Below are positions 1 to 10,899 of a stretch of 64,000 nucleotides of DNA, piece after piece. This stretch comes from Arcuatula senhousia (Eukaryota > Mollusca > Bivalvia > Mytilida > Mytilidae), in contig OZ020305.1 of the NCBI GenBank assembly GCA_963971305.1, positions 45,655,750 through 45,719,749 on the forward strand. Reading direction: 5' to 3'. Within the stretch, counting starts at the first letter, position 1. The number at the start of each line of letters is the position of its first letter. The position numbers were made by a program, and so were the translations under genes. The notes beneath the pieces were generated by a model. That model made no database searches. It was not told the origin of the DNA and was given only the letters and a program-made list of their open reading frames with translations.

Positions 1-647
1 GCAAAATTTACAAAGGATTTTTTATAGCTGTACAAGATACTAGTATATATTTTATGTTATTCTATAATATAAATAATTCTTTAAAATATTTCATTATAAT
101 CAACTAAGTGAATAAAAAAGGATATTCACCTGGCAAAGTGATATTCATCTAAAAATGGCGGAAAAGGTGATGACGTCGTTACAGTATTTTTCTGTTTTTT
201 TTTTTTTTTTAACACTTCAAATGCATATTTTTGTCAGATATTGGATAAAAGAATAAAACAATTACTGTCTTTTGTTTCGATATATGTGAGTGTTATTGAC
301 TTTGGAAAAAACTAAAGATATTAGTCATTTATATCTCTATTGTAATGTTCAAACCAAATAAATAATCTCACAAACTGTTCAATTTAAAGTATTAGTATAA
401 GGTTTCTTGACTTAAGCTACATGAGAGTGCCTACAAATTGTTATTGTTTTAAGTGCAACAACGTATATAAGATCATATCAGATACCTTTTTTCTCGATTT
501 GAAGAACTTTTTAAACTAGAGTGTCTGACTGACATATTAATTTAAGCAACATCCATCTTCCATTGAAACCTAAGATCCCTATGCACATCAAAAGGTTTCT
601 ACAACCATTCGATACTGTGACAGACATTTTACCTAATATTTTCTTAC
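1..647. other. No gene seen; presumed intron of the ion-channel gene
   Basis: AT-rich sequence with a T-tract near 190-210. The minus-strand exon ending at 648 has a good splice donor (ATG|GTAAGAA), so this stretch should be intron. I looked for an exon carrying the second transmembrane helix and found none; the rest of the gene should lie to the left of the window. Confidence 0.5.
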
Positions 648-905
648 CATTATTAACAAAACATTCCAAATGAAAAATCCAGCTCGCCGCCTTGCACAAC
701 ATGATATAACGAGTCCAGGGTGTTTGTACTTTGTATTTGCGTATTCTTTCGTAGTGACTTTAGGTGTGAATTCAACAAATTCAAAAAGATGCCATTCTTG
801 TTGTTTGGCGAATGTTTCTGTATGAACACTAGATATTTCTTTGACCTCTTCTAAAAGTTCGATGTCTGCTTCTGAGTGTTCTGTGCTAACAACCACTGAT
901 AGGTC
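648..905 (-). CDS. Internal exon of a pentameric ligand-gated ion channel (end of ligand domain plus TM1), partial gene
   Basis: An 86-codon open exon, phase 0 at both ends, bounded by an acceptor (TTGCAG|GACCTA) and a donor (ATG|GTAAGAA). It begins DLSVVVSTEHSEADIELLEE and ends with CCARRRAGFFIWNVLLIM, which matches the junction of the extracellular ligand-binding domain and first transmembrane helix of pentameric ligand-gated channels (two or more basic residues, then a hydrophobic helix). Joined to the exon at 4636-4827 it continues the FPFDIQ motif. The product would be a plasma-membrane, agonist-gated ion channel; the ligand and ion selectivity cannot be read, because the pore-lining TM2 is outside the window. 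Both Cys-loop positions are non-cysteine (see the other exon). It resembles cysteine-less invertebrate channels I recall from lophotrochozoans, but I could not check a paralogue. An open frame runs through both splice sites for a few codons, so a retained reading is possible but less likely. Confidence 0.72.
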
Positions 906-1267
906 CTGCAATATTATATCAAATCCAACTCTATCAGATATTTTCAATTAAAATTTCGAGTTCTTTTTTTTAACCCTTCGATTATTCAACTTCGAGGCGC
1001 ATGCTTTAGACCTTGTTTGAATTGCCACGTTGTTGTAGCTTAAGGTTCATTTCTATGCTCTCAAAATTACATTATTGTTGAGGTTTGAGATTTTTATAAA
1101 GCCAGACATAGATGATTCGTAATTTAAATTCGACAGCATGTTCGATAATATTTATTGCCATGTTCTTCATATTTTTCTTTATTTTAATTTTTGGGTTGTT
1201 GTCTAATTGAGTATTTAATGCGCACGACAATCGCATATAAAATTACATTTATTTTTCTATTTTAATA

Positions 1268-1510
1268 AAGGGCCCCTTTTGTGGACCACCAAGTAGTGCA
1301 CCACATAGGCTAAATTTTCCGCCCCTTCCCACCTCTCCCCTTTTTCTGTGATTACTGTTCCTTTGTTTTCCACCCCATCCCCCATATTTCATATATCATA
1401 ACTTGTCTTGAAAATGATGCCTTTTAAGTTGAACAGTCAATGAAACTGCATATAACATTGACAAAAGAGAAGTAACTCAATGTTGAATGTATTTATCTTT
1501 CCACACACAA
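1268..1510 (+). repeat. SINE-like family A, 3' fragment
   Basis: Starts near GGGCCCCTTTTGTGGACC and keeps the family landmark AAGTAGTGCACCACATAGGC, then the pyrimidine-rich CCACCTCTCCCC stretch. The same order occurs in the fuller copies at 6.4 and 35.25 kb. The 5' half is missing. Confidence 0.7.
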
Positions 1511-4400
1511 ACAAGAGGATCCCAGGAGCCTGAATCGCTCACCTGTCATATGTGCCTGAAGTAAAATCTGTTTGACATTGAAAGGGTCATAAGTTTAATA
1601 AGGGGGTCATCTGACATTATGGTGGATCTTAAGATGCTGATCACTTTTGTTCTCAATCAAAATTCAAAAATCTGTCACCCTTTCTGAGTTATTAGCAAAC
1701 AAAATGCAGTTTAACCCAATATTCTATTTTTAACCAAAGCGGTCATGTTTTACAACCAATCAAAAATTCCCACATCAGTTCTATACACCTAATGCTAATA
1801 AACAACTATACCAAGTTAGGTTTCAATTGGACTTAAAGTGTCAGAGGAGTTAACATTTTCAATGAAATGAGGAAATGCTATTAAAATGCTCAATTTTGTC
1901 GTTATAAGGACAATAACTACTAAAAGGAAAGGTCCTACAAGGTTGACCCTTAATATTACATATTTTGTAGATCTTGATGTGCTAAACCTTATGCAATTTA
2001 AATTTCTCAAATATCTTGTATAGTTTTCAAGATATTGAGCTAAACAAGTGCAAAATTTGCAAAAAATCCACAACAAAAGGCTCCTAGTAGCCTGAATCGC
2101 TCACCTGAGCTACACAGATACACATATTCTGTAGATATTATTGTGCTTAACCATATGCGATTTAAATTTCTGAATTATCTTATAAAGTTTTCAAGATAAA
2201 GGGCTTAATAAGTGCAAATTTTTGCAAAAATTACACAAAAGGGCAATAACTTCCACATCAGCAGTAAGATCTTTTTCAAAATTTCAGGACAGGTTGATCT
2301 TAATATGCTGATCATTTTTTATTCTTACACAATTTTGATATCTGAAACCATATTTTTGAGTAATTAGCAAAAAACTGCAATTTACCCCTATGTTTTTTTA
2401 TTAGCCATGGCAACCATGTTTTTTGACAAATTAAAAATCTGAACGATAGAGTTGTATGCTAATATGAAATAGGCATTGCCTAAATACGAGCACAGCTTAA
2501 TTCTGTAAAATAAATGTAATATAAATGTAATGTTAACATGTTAAGTGCCATTGTTAACATTGTTTAATGAACGAATAAAAAAGATTTTATTTCAAATCGA
2601 TGCAGTCAAATAAGATTTGAAATCATCGTAGTTATTTTTGTTTTGGTTCATTTTCTAGAACGTTCAATTTGGGACGAGATGCTTGGGGCGATTGAACGTT
2701 AAATAGAAAAGCAAGCAAAATCGATTAAATTCGGTTACTACAAAGAAATGTAGCAACTCATCGTCATAAGAATATTTTTCTCTTTATACATAATTACATA
2801 GATAATTTTTGGAATGCGACTAGCAAAATGGGTAATTATTTTCAAATTCACACCGTTCCTGTAAAATTTGAGAGCCTTTCCGGACCATGAAAAATCAATA
2901 TCAGCATTAGGCAAATTTCTCGCGGGAACAAATACCGTAGAGCTCTCGCTGTGCTCGCTATTAAACAAGTGTGCCAAGTTAAGATGTAGTTAGTCTTACA
3001 GTGTCAGACAAGTTAATCTTTGAAATTCAGGGGAAAAGTACTGAAAAATGGTAAATTTTGTCGCTTTAAGGGCAATAACTCCTAAAAGACATGGTCCTAC
3101 ATCTTTGACCTAATTACAAGAAATGTAGATATTGATATGCTAAATCATATGCAATTTAGATTTGAAATATCTTGTAAAGTTTTCAAGATATAGGGCTAAA
3201 TAAGTGAAAAAAATAAAAAAAAATCCTGAAAAAGGGCAATAACTCCTACATCAATTGTTGGATCTTCTTGAAAATTTCAGAGCAGGTAGATCTTGATGTG
3301 CTGATTACTTTTAATATTTGCATAATTTTAATACCTGTAACCATTTTTGAGTTATTAGCGAAAAAATGCAATTTACCACTATGTTCTATTTTTAGCCATG
3401 GCAGCCATATGTTTTGACGAATCAAAAATCCAAACGATGGAATTGTAGCAGATATGCTATTGAATATGTGTGCCAAGTTTAGATGCAGTTGGTCGTATGA
3501 TGTCAGACAAGTAAATCCGTGAAATTCAGGGGAAAAGTAATGAAAAATGGTAAATTTTGACGCTTTATGGGCCATAATTCCTAAAAGACATGGTCCTAAA
3601 TCTTTGACCTAATTACAAGAAATGTAGATATTGATATGCTAAATCATATGCAATCTAGATTTGAAATATCTTGTATAGTTTTCAAGATATAGGGCTAAAT
3701 AGGTGAAAATTTTGAAAAAGTCCAGAAAAAGGGCAATAACTCCTACATCAGATGTTGGATCTTCTTGAAAATTTCAGGGCAGGTAGATCTTGAGATGCTG
3801 ATCACTTTTACATTGTCAGAATTTTAATATCTTCACCGGTTTTGAGTTATTTGCAAAAAAAATGCAATTTACCCCCTATGTTCTATTTTTAGCTACAGCG
3901 GCCATGTTTTTTTATGAATCAAAAATCCAAACGATAGTTTTGAAGCACCTATGCCAATAAACAACTGTACCAAGTTTGGTTGCTATTGGAATTATGGTGT
4001 CAGAGGAGTTAACGATTGAAAAAGTTAATGGACGACGGACGGACGGACGACGGACGCCAAGTGATGGCAATAGCTAAAAGGGGCAATAACTCCTACATGG
4101 GTCGTTGGATTTTCTTCAAAATTTCAGGGTAGGTAGATCTTGAGGTGCTGATCACTTTTAACCATGCCAGAATTTTGATATCTGAGTAATTCGCAAAAAA
4201 CTGAATTTTACCCCTATGTTCTATTTTTAGTCACGGCGGCCATGTTTTACGACGAATCAAAAATCCCCAAATGAATTCTTAGCACCGAATGCTAATGAAC
4301 AACCATACCAAGTTTGGTTTCAATTGGACTTATGGCGTCAGAGGATTTTACGTTTTAAAACGTTTACGGACGACTGACGACGGACAGGGTCAGGTGAGCT
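1511..4400 (-). repeat. Dispersed bivalve repeat (GCTCACCTG family), multi-module copy
   Basis: Bounded by AGGAGCCTGAATCGCTCACC at the low end and GGGTCAGGTGAGCTAAAAA at the high end, with tandem CGGACGACGGACG near 4030-4060 and 4370. Inside, related modules recur, each with a GGGCAATAACTCCTACAT segment, a TAGATCTTGA segment and a TATGTTCTATTTTTAGCCA segment. A second internal end (GCCTGAATCGCTCACCTGAG near 2090) suggests two copies joined or nested. The repeating modules give several spurious reading frames. Other copies are at 30.3, 36.3 and 62.8 kb. Confidence 0.75.
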
Positions 4401-4635
4401 AAAAAAGGACATAAAAGTTATGATGACCAAGAAACAAACCAATTACATTGTGCAATATAAGATATGTACAGGAAAGTAGATGTATTTATCATATATTTCA
4501 ACATTGATATAGTATAACTTCGATTTTGAAAACATAGAAGACTGTACATGACTAAATTACTCTAACCAACATATCTTGTGTAATTTGAGTTAAAAAAAGC
4601 TGCATAAAACCGTAAACCATGGTTTGTTAGCATAC

Positions 4636-4827
4636 CTGAATATCAAATGGAAAAAGTAACAGTTCTAAGTTTTCAGCAAAGGTTGCCTTTATCCGTTGTT
4701 TATCTATAACAAAAGCTTCCCCATCTTCCTTCTGTAGAACTTTCCAATGGTCGTGTCTTGTCTCAGAAAGCACGTTTTGTATTTTGATTTTGGCATCCCA
4801 GTAACTTTTCCAATCTATGTCATTACT
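4636..4827 (-). CDS. Internal exon of the same pentameric ligand-gated ion channel (extracellular domain)
   Basis: A 64-codon open exon in phase 0 with acceptor TTCTTATCTAG|AGTAATG and donor CAG|GTATG. It encodes DWKSYWDAKIKIQNV, resembling the 'W-P-D-hydrophobic-x-N' strand of channel ligand domains, and ends in ENLELLLFPFDIQ. FPFDxQ is the most recognisable signature of the Cys-loop region. In classical receptors a cysteine sits seven residues before that F and another directly after the xQx; here these positions are E and (in the next exon) L, so the disulphide loop is absent. The exon lies 3.7 kb upstream of exon 648-905 on the same strand in matching phase. Exons upstream of it (signal peptide, N-terminal helix) were not found. 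Confidence 0.72.
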
Positions 4828-5227
4828 CTAGATAAGAATTTAAAAAATTACAGCTCTGTAACTATAAACATTTTTTTTCAAAAACAAGTTTTAGTTTAAA
4901 GTGAAATATGTGTTAAGTGATTTATTGTCTGGAACTTTGTTGTCATTTGTATTTCGAACACACGTGAAGGTTAGCACTGCTGGTGGAGTTTTAATTCCCC
5001 GAGGTTAGCCCGCTCCGGCACCAACACTTTTGAGTTGGAAAAAACATCAAAGCTTTAAATTATCCGCCTAAATTTCAAAATTGTCTAAACCCTAAGGTTC
5101 TTCCTACCCCAGACATAGGTTGATTATCTTAGTAATAATTTGGCTCCCCAGTTTGGTATTTTTGGTTAAACTGTTCTATGCTCTTCATATTCATATAGTG
5201 TTTGGCATTTTCAATATTTTTGGTAGA

Positions 5228-5271
5228 GCGCCTCTGATGAGTCTTTAATAGACGAAACGCGCGTCAGGCGT
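5228..5271 (+). ncRNA. Type I hammerhead ribozyme, copy 1
   Basis: Stem I is GCGCCT (5228-5233) with AGGCGT (5266-5271); the core CTGATGA is 5234-5240; stem II is GTC/GAC closing a 7-nt loop; GAAA is 5254-5257; then the short palindromic stem III ACGCGCGT, ending in the GTC cleavage triplet (5263-5265). Cleavage is predicted after C5265. Every core nucleotide I can place is conserved. Stem III is very short, so efficient cleavage may need two ribozymes pairing in trans, as known for short-stem-III hammerheads. Confidence 0.9.
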
Positions 5272-5585
5272 AGCAAAATTTATTGTCTGGAACTTTGTTG
5301 TCATTTGTATTTCGAACACACGTGAAGGTTTGCACTGCTGGTGGAGTTTTAATTCCCCGAGTTTAGCTCGCTCCGGCACCAACACTTTTGAGTTGGAGAA
5401 AACATCAAAGCTTTAAATTATCCGTCTAAATTTCAAAATTGTCTAAACCCTAAGGTTCTTCCTACCCCAGACATAGGTTGATTATCTAAGTAATAATTTG
5501 GCTCCCCAGTTTGGTATTTTTTGTTTAACTGTCCTATGCTCTTCATATTCATATAGTGTTTGGCATTTTCGATATTTTTGGTAGA

Positions 5586-5629
5586 GCGCCTCTGATGAGT
5601 CTTGAATAGACGAAACGCGCGTCAGGCGT
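5586..5629 (+). ncRNA. Type I hammerhead ribozyme, copy 2
   Basis: Same structure as copy 1: stem I 5586-5591 with 5624-5629, CTGATGA at 5592-5598, GAAA at 5612-5615, cleavage triplet GTC at 5621-5623. It differs from copy 1 by one base in the stem II loop (TTGAATA against TTTAATA), a position that should not affect catalysis. Confidence 0.9.
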
Positions 5630-5659
5630 AGCAAAAATTTATTGTCATTTGTATTTTAA

Positions 5660-5930
5660 GCACGTAAAATACCCCTTAGGTATCACATAGGCTAATCCTT
5701 TGCCTGTACCCACCTCTCCCCTCATCCAGTGGTCTTCAAACTTTACTGTTCCTTTGTTTCACATCCCATCCCATATTCCTTCACATCATTTCATGTTCAT
5801 TTTATCAGCTCCTTCACGCATGTTCATCGCCTTAATTACAAAACCTATGAAGTGATCCTAGGGCATAAAATACTAACTCACTCACTCATCATGATAGCAA
5901 AATTACAATAAGGCTCAATCACGTAAATGT
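5660..5930 (+). repeat. SINE-like family A, degraded 3' fragment
   Basis: Carries CACGTAAAATACCCCTTAGG, CACATAGGCTAAT, CCCACCTCTCCCC and GGGCATAAAATACTAACTCA in the same order as the full copies. The 5' half and the scaffold around the GTGCACC landmark are deleted. Confidence 0.65.
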
Positions 5931-6419
5931 CCATTTCATGACCTTTTCTAACACCAAAAATTACACGAAAAGTGGACCAAATGGCTAGAAAATGTTCTTT
6001 TTTTAAACATCAATGACACTCTATATCATGTCAGGACCTTTGCGGTGTTCAACTTCTCCGCTATGTAATAACCTAGATTTTTTTTGTCCTTAACATTTGA
6101 GATTTTAATTATCCCCTTTGAATATTTCGTTGTGACCTTTGTTTACTCTTGTAGGACTATCAAACAAAGAGAATCAAATATGAAGGGGAGACTACCGTAC
6201 CGAGAGTTGTGTTTTGTCCAATTGGGGTTCTCTCCATCTAGATTGTACGTAAACATCTGCTGTAAAGTTCTCCTTTAATGTGTCGATTTCACCAATCTTT
6301 AAGAAGGACACTTTGATGTAGACCTGTCTCTGGAAATAAACAATCAATTTACAGGAGCCTAAGGGCTGTTGTATTATATACCGGTACTCTGATTTCCAGG
6401 ACTTCTAATAGCAAAGTCC

Positions 6420-6905
6420 CGTGCGGGGTCCGGATGGCGAAAAGGCCCGCAGCAGAGCCTAGCTTGTCGTAAGAGACGACTAAGGGTCTTGGGATTCTGA
6501 CGTCGGGTCAGTGCTTAGCCCACAGAGCGACCAAGTGTGTACCCTAGGTGGCTGAATACGGTGGCCCTCGCCCGCGGGGGTTGTCAGGTCTATAATACGG
6601 AAACCATGACCGCTGACCATAGTGGGCCAACGTGTGTGGAGAGTGCCTCGCTTCGTGCACGTAAAAGACCCCTTCGTGGACCGCCAAGTAGTGCACCACA
6701 TAGGCTAAATTTTCCGCCCCTAACCACCTTTCCCCTTTTCCTGTGGTTCTTTAAAATTAACCCTTTCCTTTGTTTCCCACCCCATCCCCATATTTTATTC
6801 ATCATCATTTCATGTTCATTATGTTCATCGCCTGTAAATAACCTACAAGTATATAGCGAACACCAACTCACTCTAATAGCAAAGGATCTATCGGACGACA
6901 TTTTT
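6420..6905 (+). mobile_element. SINE-like family A, near-complete copy
   Basis: Begins GTGCGGGGTCCGGATGGCGA and runs through GGCCCGCAGCAGAGCCTAG, GACTAAGGGTCTTGGGATTC, GTACCCTAGGTGGCTGAATA, GTAGTGCACCACATAGGC and a pyrimidine-rich tail ending CACCAACTCACTC. It aligns end to end with 35250-35738. No convincing pol III A/B boxes were found, so 'SINE-like' describes size and copy pattern rather than a proven origin. The reading frames inside are incidental. Confidence 0.75.
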
Positions 6906-6929
6906 TCTATGAGGGCCTACATTGACTGA

Positions 6930-8350
6930 CCAAAAACGGACTTGGTATTCCTTAAGTTTCGGTGTTTTCTTGCATTTGAACCATTTCTGTTCAAAATGAG
7001 GCAAGCATCATTGCCCAATAAACTCTTCACTTCTTGGTTACCAAAAAAGATGCATTTTATATGCATTATACGTCTTAATTAGATGGCACAGAGCTTACTT
7101 GGAAAAGCACAACATGATATCATTGGTTCTGGGTTGACCTGCGATTGTGATTAAAATATCCGTGCCATCAAGAATGTTATGTTTGCAATTGTTTGAAATA
7201 CGATTCCATTTTACTGGCTTTTAATTTTGCTACCTATCAGAAATACTCAAAATTTAGGACTGAGTTAGTTTCATTCGAAACTAAAGTTTTATCTTAATGA
7301 ATTAGATATACGAATTTAAATTAGTGCATTGCGTTATTATAAACCATTATGGTTATTTTTATGTCTCATTTGTAGTATTGGTCGTAACTATTAATGCATT
7401 AAATGTCGTGTTAAAACAAAAACTATCATTCAGTAAATAATTGATTTCCTTATTTAATGACTATTAATTGTCAAACGTATGGGTTAATTGAACTGCTGTG
7501 ATCATCCAGCGAATCCTATTAAAATATGTTTGAATAGTTAATAATGTTTAATTTATATTAAAGAAAAAACCATTAAACAAATATAGGTTAACTAAAAATA
7601 ATATTTTACATTTACTTGTGACTTTGGAAATATCAGTAATCATTTTATTTAACAGATTTGCTTTGCAAATAACGCTTGTCTCTCTGTTTGAACCACTACA
7701 TGGGCTTGCTCCTGGCATTTTCAAGTCGAGAGTCGAAGGGCCACCACCTAGATTAACATGTTACATTATATTTTTTTCTAGCGGGTTAACCTTTCACTCT
7801 AGCTTCTCTTGCTGGGCCGTGCCAGGCCTTTGGCTATATGACCCTTGCTTTTCAAACTGGTAGTCATTGGGTTATATGACTCTAGGATTTCAAACTGCGA
7901 TTATCATTTGTTCTAGCTGGTGGCCCTTTCACTCTCTAACTCTTGATCACCACATTTTTCTACATTGTGGCCCTTTAATTCTTTTACTGTCGCCTTTAAA
8001 GCTGGTAGTCATTTCGCTCTCGACCATCATGTTTTCTAGCCAGTGGCCCTTTGACTCTTGTCCCCTAAATGCCGTAGCAAGTCCGCGTGCATTTAATTGC
8101 TGGGTCTGTGAATTATATACATGTATGTTAATGATTCTGTAGATTATTCTCATGCAGAACAAGTATAAAGCCACTGCTTTTGAGGCAAATACGAATCAAC
8201 ATTGCCTTGTCTTTTACAATAAGGCTAAAAATAAACTAGATTGAGAATTTTAAAAGATTTATAGAGCCAATGCGTAAGGAATGAATTATTTTAACTGAAA
8301 CGACGTCTAGTAATTGTTAATCTTTTGTTACATCTTTATTATGTATGTCA
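6930..8350. other. No gene or clear repeat seen
   Basis: AT-rich, no long conserved-looking frame on either strand. 7670-8060 is more pyrimidine-rich and repeats GTGGCCCTTT-like phrases, which look like a decayed short tandem repeat. Confidence 0.4.
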
Positions 8351-8379
8351 TATATATAGCCCTGTCACACTATCACGTT

Positions 8380-8752
8380 TAAACGAAAGACCGGTAGTGC
8401 CATCGGTTCTGTCACATTTCTGGATTGATGCGAGAAATTTTCTCATTTCCAAGTTGACATTTCTCACTGAGTTCCAAGTTGACATTTCGCACTTCTCCAA
8501 GTTGACATTTCGCACTTCCAAGTTGACATTTCGCACTTCCAAGTTGACATTTCCAAGTTGGAACTAAGAAATGTCAACTTGGAAGTGCGAAATGTCAAGT
8601 TGGAACTAGTTGGAACTGAGAAATGTCAACTTGGAAGTGCGAAATGTCAACTTGGAAGTGCGAAATGTCAACTTGGAAGTGAGCAATTTCTCTCATCAAT
8701 CGAGAAATGTGACAGAACCAATGGCACTACCGGTCTTTCGTACGTTTAAACT
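8380..8752. repeat. ~370-bp palindrome built from ~20-bp tandem repeats
   Basis: GTTTAAACGAAAGACCGGTA near 8380 is mirrored by a matching inverted stretch ending near 8752, and ACCGATGGCACTACCGG-like sequence is mirrored too. Between them CCAAGTTGACATTTCGCACT repeats several times, then its reverse complement repeats several times, with the turn near 8550. Transcribed, it would fold into one long hairpin. The small reading frames here on both strands are only translations of this repeat. Confidence 0.85.
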
Positions 8753-8900
8753 AACGTGTGCCGACGTCTTAGAATATACACACACTGGTAGTGTTTTAAA
8801 AATTATGGAGAAGTTACAAACACGTTAGCGAACGTCAGCGTGCGTTGGTCGAGTCGCAAAATTTTGAACATGCTTAGATTTTCGACGTTCGCAAACGTGT

Positions 8901-9678
8901 TTAAGGATGTATTCTTCTGAGGGGTCAAAATTTTCCTTAATCAAGTTTTTTCCCAAACCTACATTTTTGATTTGCTAAGACCCTGAGAAAATCAAATTTA
9001 CTCAGAAAACAATATGTCTGTGTGCATTTTAGTTCGCTACAGTCATTTAAAAAGGGCCTATTTTGACAATTTTCCCAAAATTTCATCATTTTTGGTCTAT
9101 TTTGAGGTAGTTTTCTTTAAAATATCAAGTATCAAAATCAAGTTTTCTCTCAAAGTTTCCATATTGATAGATGCCATGATTCTGAACAAATTTAACTTAT
9201 AAAAAGTATATGTCCGTGATGATATAAGAAAGTTTAGTCCCGAAAATGTGCTTTTTTAGGTCATTTTCAAGACACCATAAAACCAGTAAAAATAAAGATT
9301 TTTCAAATTTTCTATCATACCGAAACCTCAAAACTCTCCATTTTCATTTGAAATAATTGGACAAATATATCTTTTTGAATTTAGAAAAGAAATTATATGA
9401 ATTGCATGGATATTTTGTTGGAAAAATGAATTTTACTACCCCTACCCTGAAATTGGCTAAATTCAGACTGAGATTGATGGTCAAATTTGGTCAAAAATTA
9501 AAATGTTGCATACCTCAAAAACTACTTATCATATCTTCATAATTTTTTGACAAAATTTAGATGGATCATCATTTGATATACATTCACTAAAAGTTTTCAA
9601 TTATAAGGCAAGGTTTAAAAATTATTCACAAACGAGATTTCAACGAGACTGAAACCTCAGAAGAATACCCCCTTAAAA
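8901..9678. mobile_element. TTAA-flanked MITE nested in the larger transposon
   Basis: Both ends carry TTAA (8901-8904, 9675-9678), followed inward by GGATGTATTCTTCTGAGG and, inverted, CCTCAGAAGAATACCCCC. The interior is AT-rich with no coding potential. TTAA target sites fit piggyBac or Kolobok-type mobilisation. Confidence 0.75.
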
Positions 9679-10679
9679 TAATAAGTTATTCAAACGTTAG
9701 AACGTTATACACACGCTAATGTACGCTATGAAGTTGTTTTGCGTACGTTGAAATGCGTTTGATGAACGCCGAATAATAATGAAACTAACGTGTAACGTCT
9801 GTCTAACGATAGTCTACAGCACATTTAGCGTAAGTCTAACGACAAAGAAACCTATTTACATGTAACATGTTTAAAACGTGTACAGAGCGCACAGAGCGTC
9901 ATTGTTACGAACGAGTAGCGCATCAAACCCCGAATTTTATACGTTAAATTGGATTACAAAAGGGAAATTCAATTTCAAAAGCTTAAAATACTAATTCAAA
10001 TTTTTAAAAAATCTATTTACAAAAACAATGAAAAAGCCAAAACTAATCTTGAATAAAACAAGGATAACTTAGATGGTCTTGAAGGGAAAGTAATTCTTGC
10101 AAATTGTAATACACACGTCGTGTTGTCGGTGGACATTTTTTGGTATAAAAAAAATACTCAAATACAACAAGTTACGACAGTCTAACATCAATAATCATTG
10201 AAGTAATGTGTATTTTTAAAAATTATCAAGCACACGCATTCTTCTCTGTTAAGGACATCCGTCATGCTGTCGGCGATCATTTAGGATTAGTCAAGTGCAT
10301 TAAAAATGATGCTAGGTAAAATCTACAGACCGGTATTTTTATAACGAAACTTAGTTAACATGTATATTTATTAATTAATCCAACAATATATTTAAGAGAA
10401 TTCCTGGGTCTCCTCACCAAGAGCAAACAATGTAAGTTAGACGAACGTTTTGCAATCGTCACACTTGCATAAGGCAATCGTCAAGTACGCTGAACAAGCG
10501 CTAGAGATAAGTTTTGAATAATTTGCATTTAGTAAGTTGGTCTGACGTTTTGGGTTCGTTTACCGACTTTTTACAGCGACTGTCAACGTGTCACAACGTT
10601 GTAGAAAATTATTCGAACGTTCAGCACACGTTGACTAAAACGTTGTTAGTGTGACAGGGCCATTATAGATTATCATTGT

Positions 10680-10890
10680 AAATGTGAAAAGTCCGAAAGG
10701 GTAGACAAAGCTCAGTAAACACGAACGAGAACAACACGAAGAAACGGGCAACATAAAAACACATTAAAACAACTGATTAAAGCAATCAAGGCCATTCAAC
10801 AACGCTAACTCAAGTCATGACGAGAGTGTACATAGTCGACCGGAAGGGAAGCAGTTCTCGTTTGTTGCAATATATAACCGTCGCGTTGCT
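10680..10890 (-). repeat. PLE-A 3' end fragment
   Basis: Reads, on the minus strand, like the 3' end shared by the copies at 27.25, 42.0 and 60.0 kb: GTCCGAAAGGGTAGACAAA, then the AAACAACTGATTAAAGCAAT and GAAGCAGTTCTCG segments. No reverse-transcriptase sequence is attached, so this is an isolated 3' piece. Confidence 0.65.
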
Positions 10891-10899
10891 ATTAATATT

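Larger units (their letters stand above)
906..4635 (-). other. 3.7-kb repeat-filled intron of the ion-channel gene
   Basis: Inferred intron between the two phase-0 exons. It starts GTATG (reading from 4635 down) and ends TTGCAG at 906. Most of it is dispersed repeat: a SINE-like fragment at about 1268-1510 and a large GCTCACCTG-family block at 1511-4400. The stretch 906-1267 shows nothing recognisable. Confidence 0.55.
4920..5637 (+). repeat. Tandem dimer of a ~358-bp retrozyme-like repeat
   Basis: Two direct copies start at TTTATTGTCTGGAACTTTG (4920 and 5279) and differ at only a few bases. Each contains ACTGCTGGTGGAGTTTTAAT, CCTACCCCAGACATAGGTTG and, near its 3' end, a hammerhead ribozyme. 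The unit between the two predicted cleavage sites is 5266-5623, 358 nt. Tandem monomers each carrying a type I hammerhead are the hallmark of metazoan retrozymes, whose RNA self-cleaves to monomers that can circularise. No protein is encoded. A third, degraded start (TTTATTGTCATTTGTATTTT) follows at 5638. Confidence 0.85.
8361..10665. mobile_element. Non-autonomous TIR transposon with an internal long hairpin
   Basis: Ends are GCCCTGTCACACTATCACG at about 8359 and, inverted, CGTTGTTAGTGTGACAGGGC ending at about 10664: terminal inverted repeats of about 22 bp with two differences. The interior has no transposase but many AACGT/ACGTT words near both ends. The 5' part is a long palindrome (8380-8752) and a separate TTAA-flanked element sits at 8901-9678. 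I could not identify a clear target-site duplication, so the superfamily is open. Confidence 0.7.

Noticed and set aside
1816..2076. Hydrophobic 86-codon minus-strand frame resembling a membrane protein
   Set aside because: A near-identical frame occurs at 30688-30972 because both are the same module of a dispersed repeat.
6480..6929. Overlapping frames up to 130 codons on both strands
   Set aside because: They lie wholly within the SINE-like family A copy, which recurs non-coding elsewhere in the window.
8325..8828. Frames reading KLTFRTSKLTFRTS and NVNLEVRNVNLEV on opposite strands
   Set aside because: Products of the 20-bp tandem repeat in the hairpin, not proteins.
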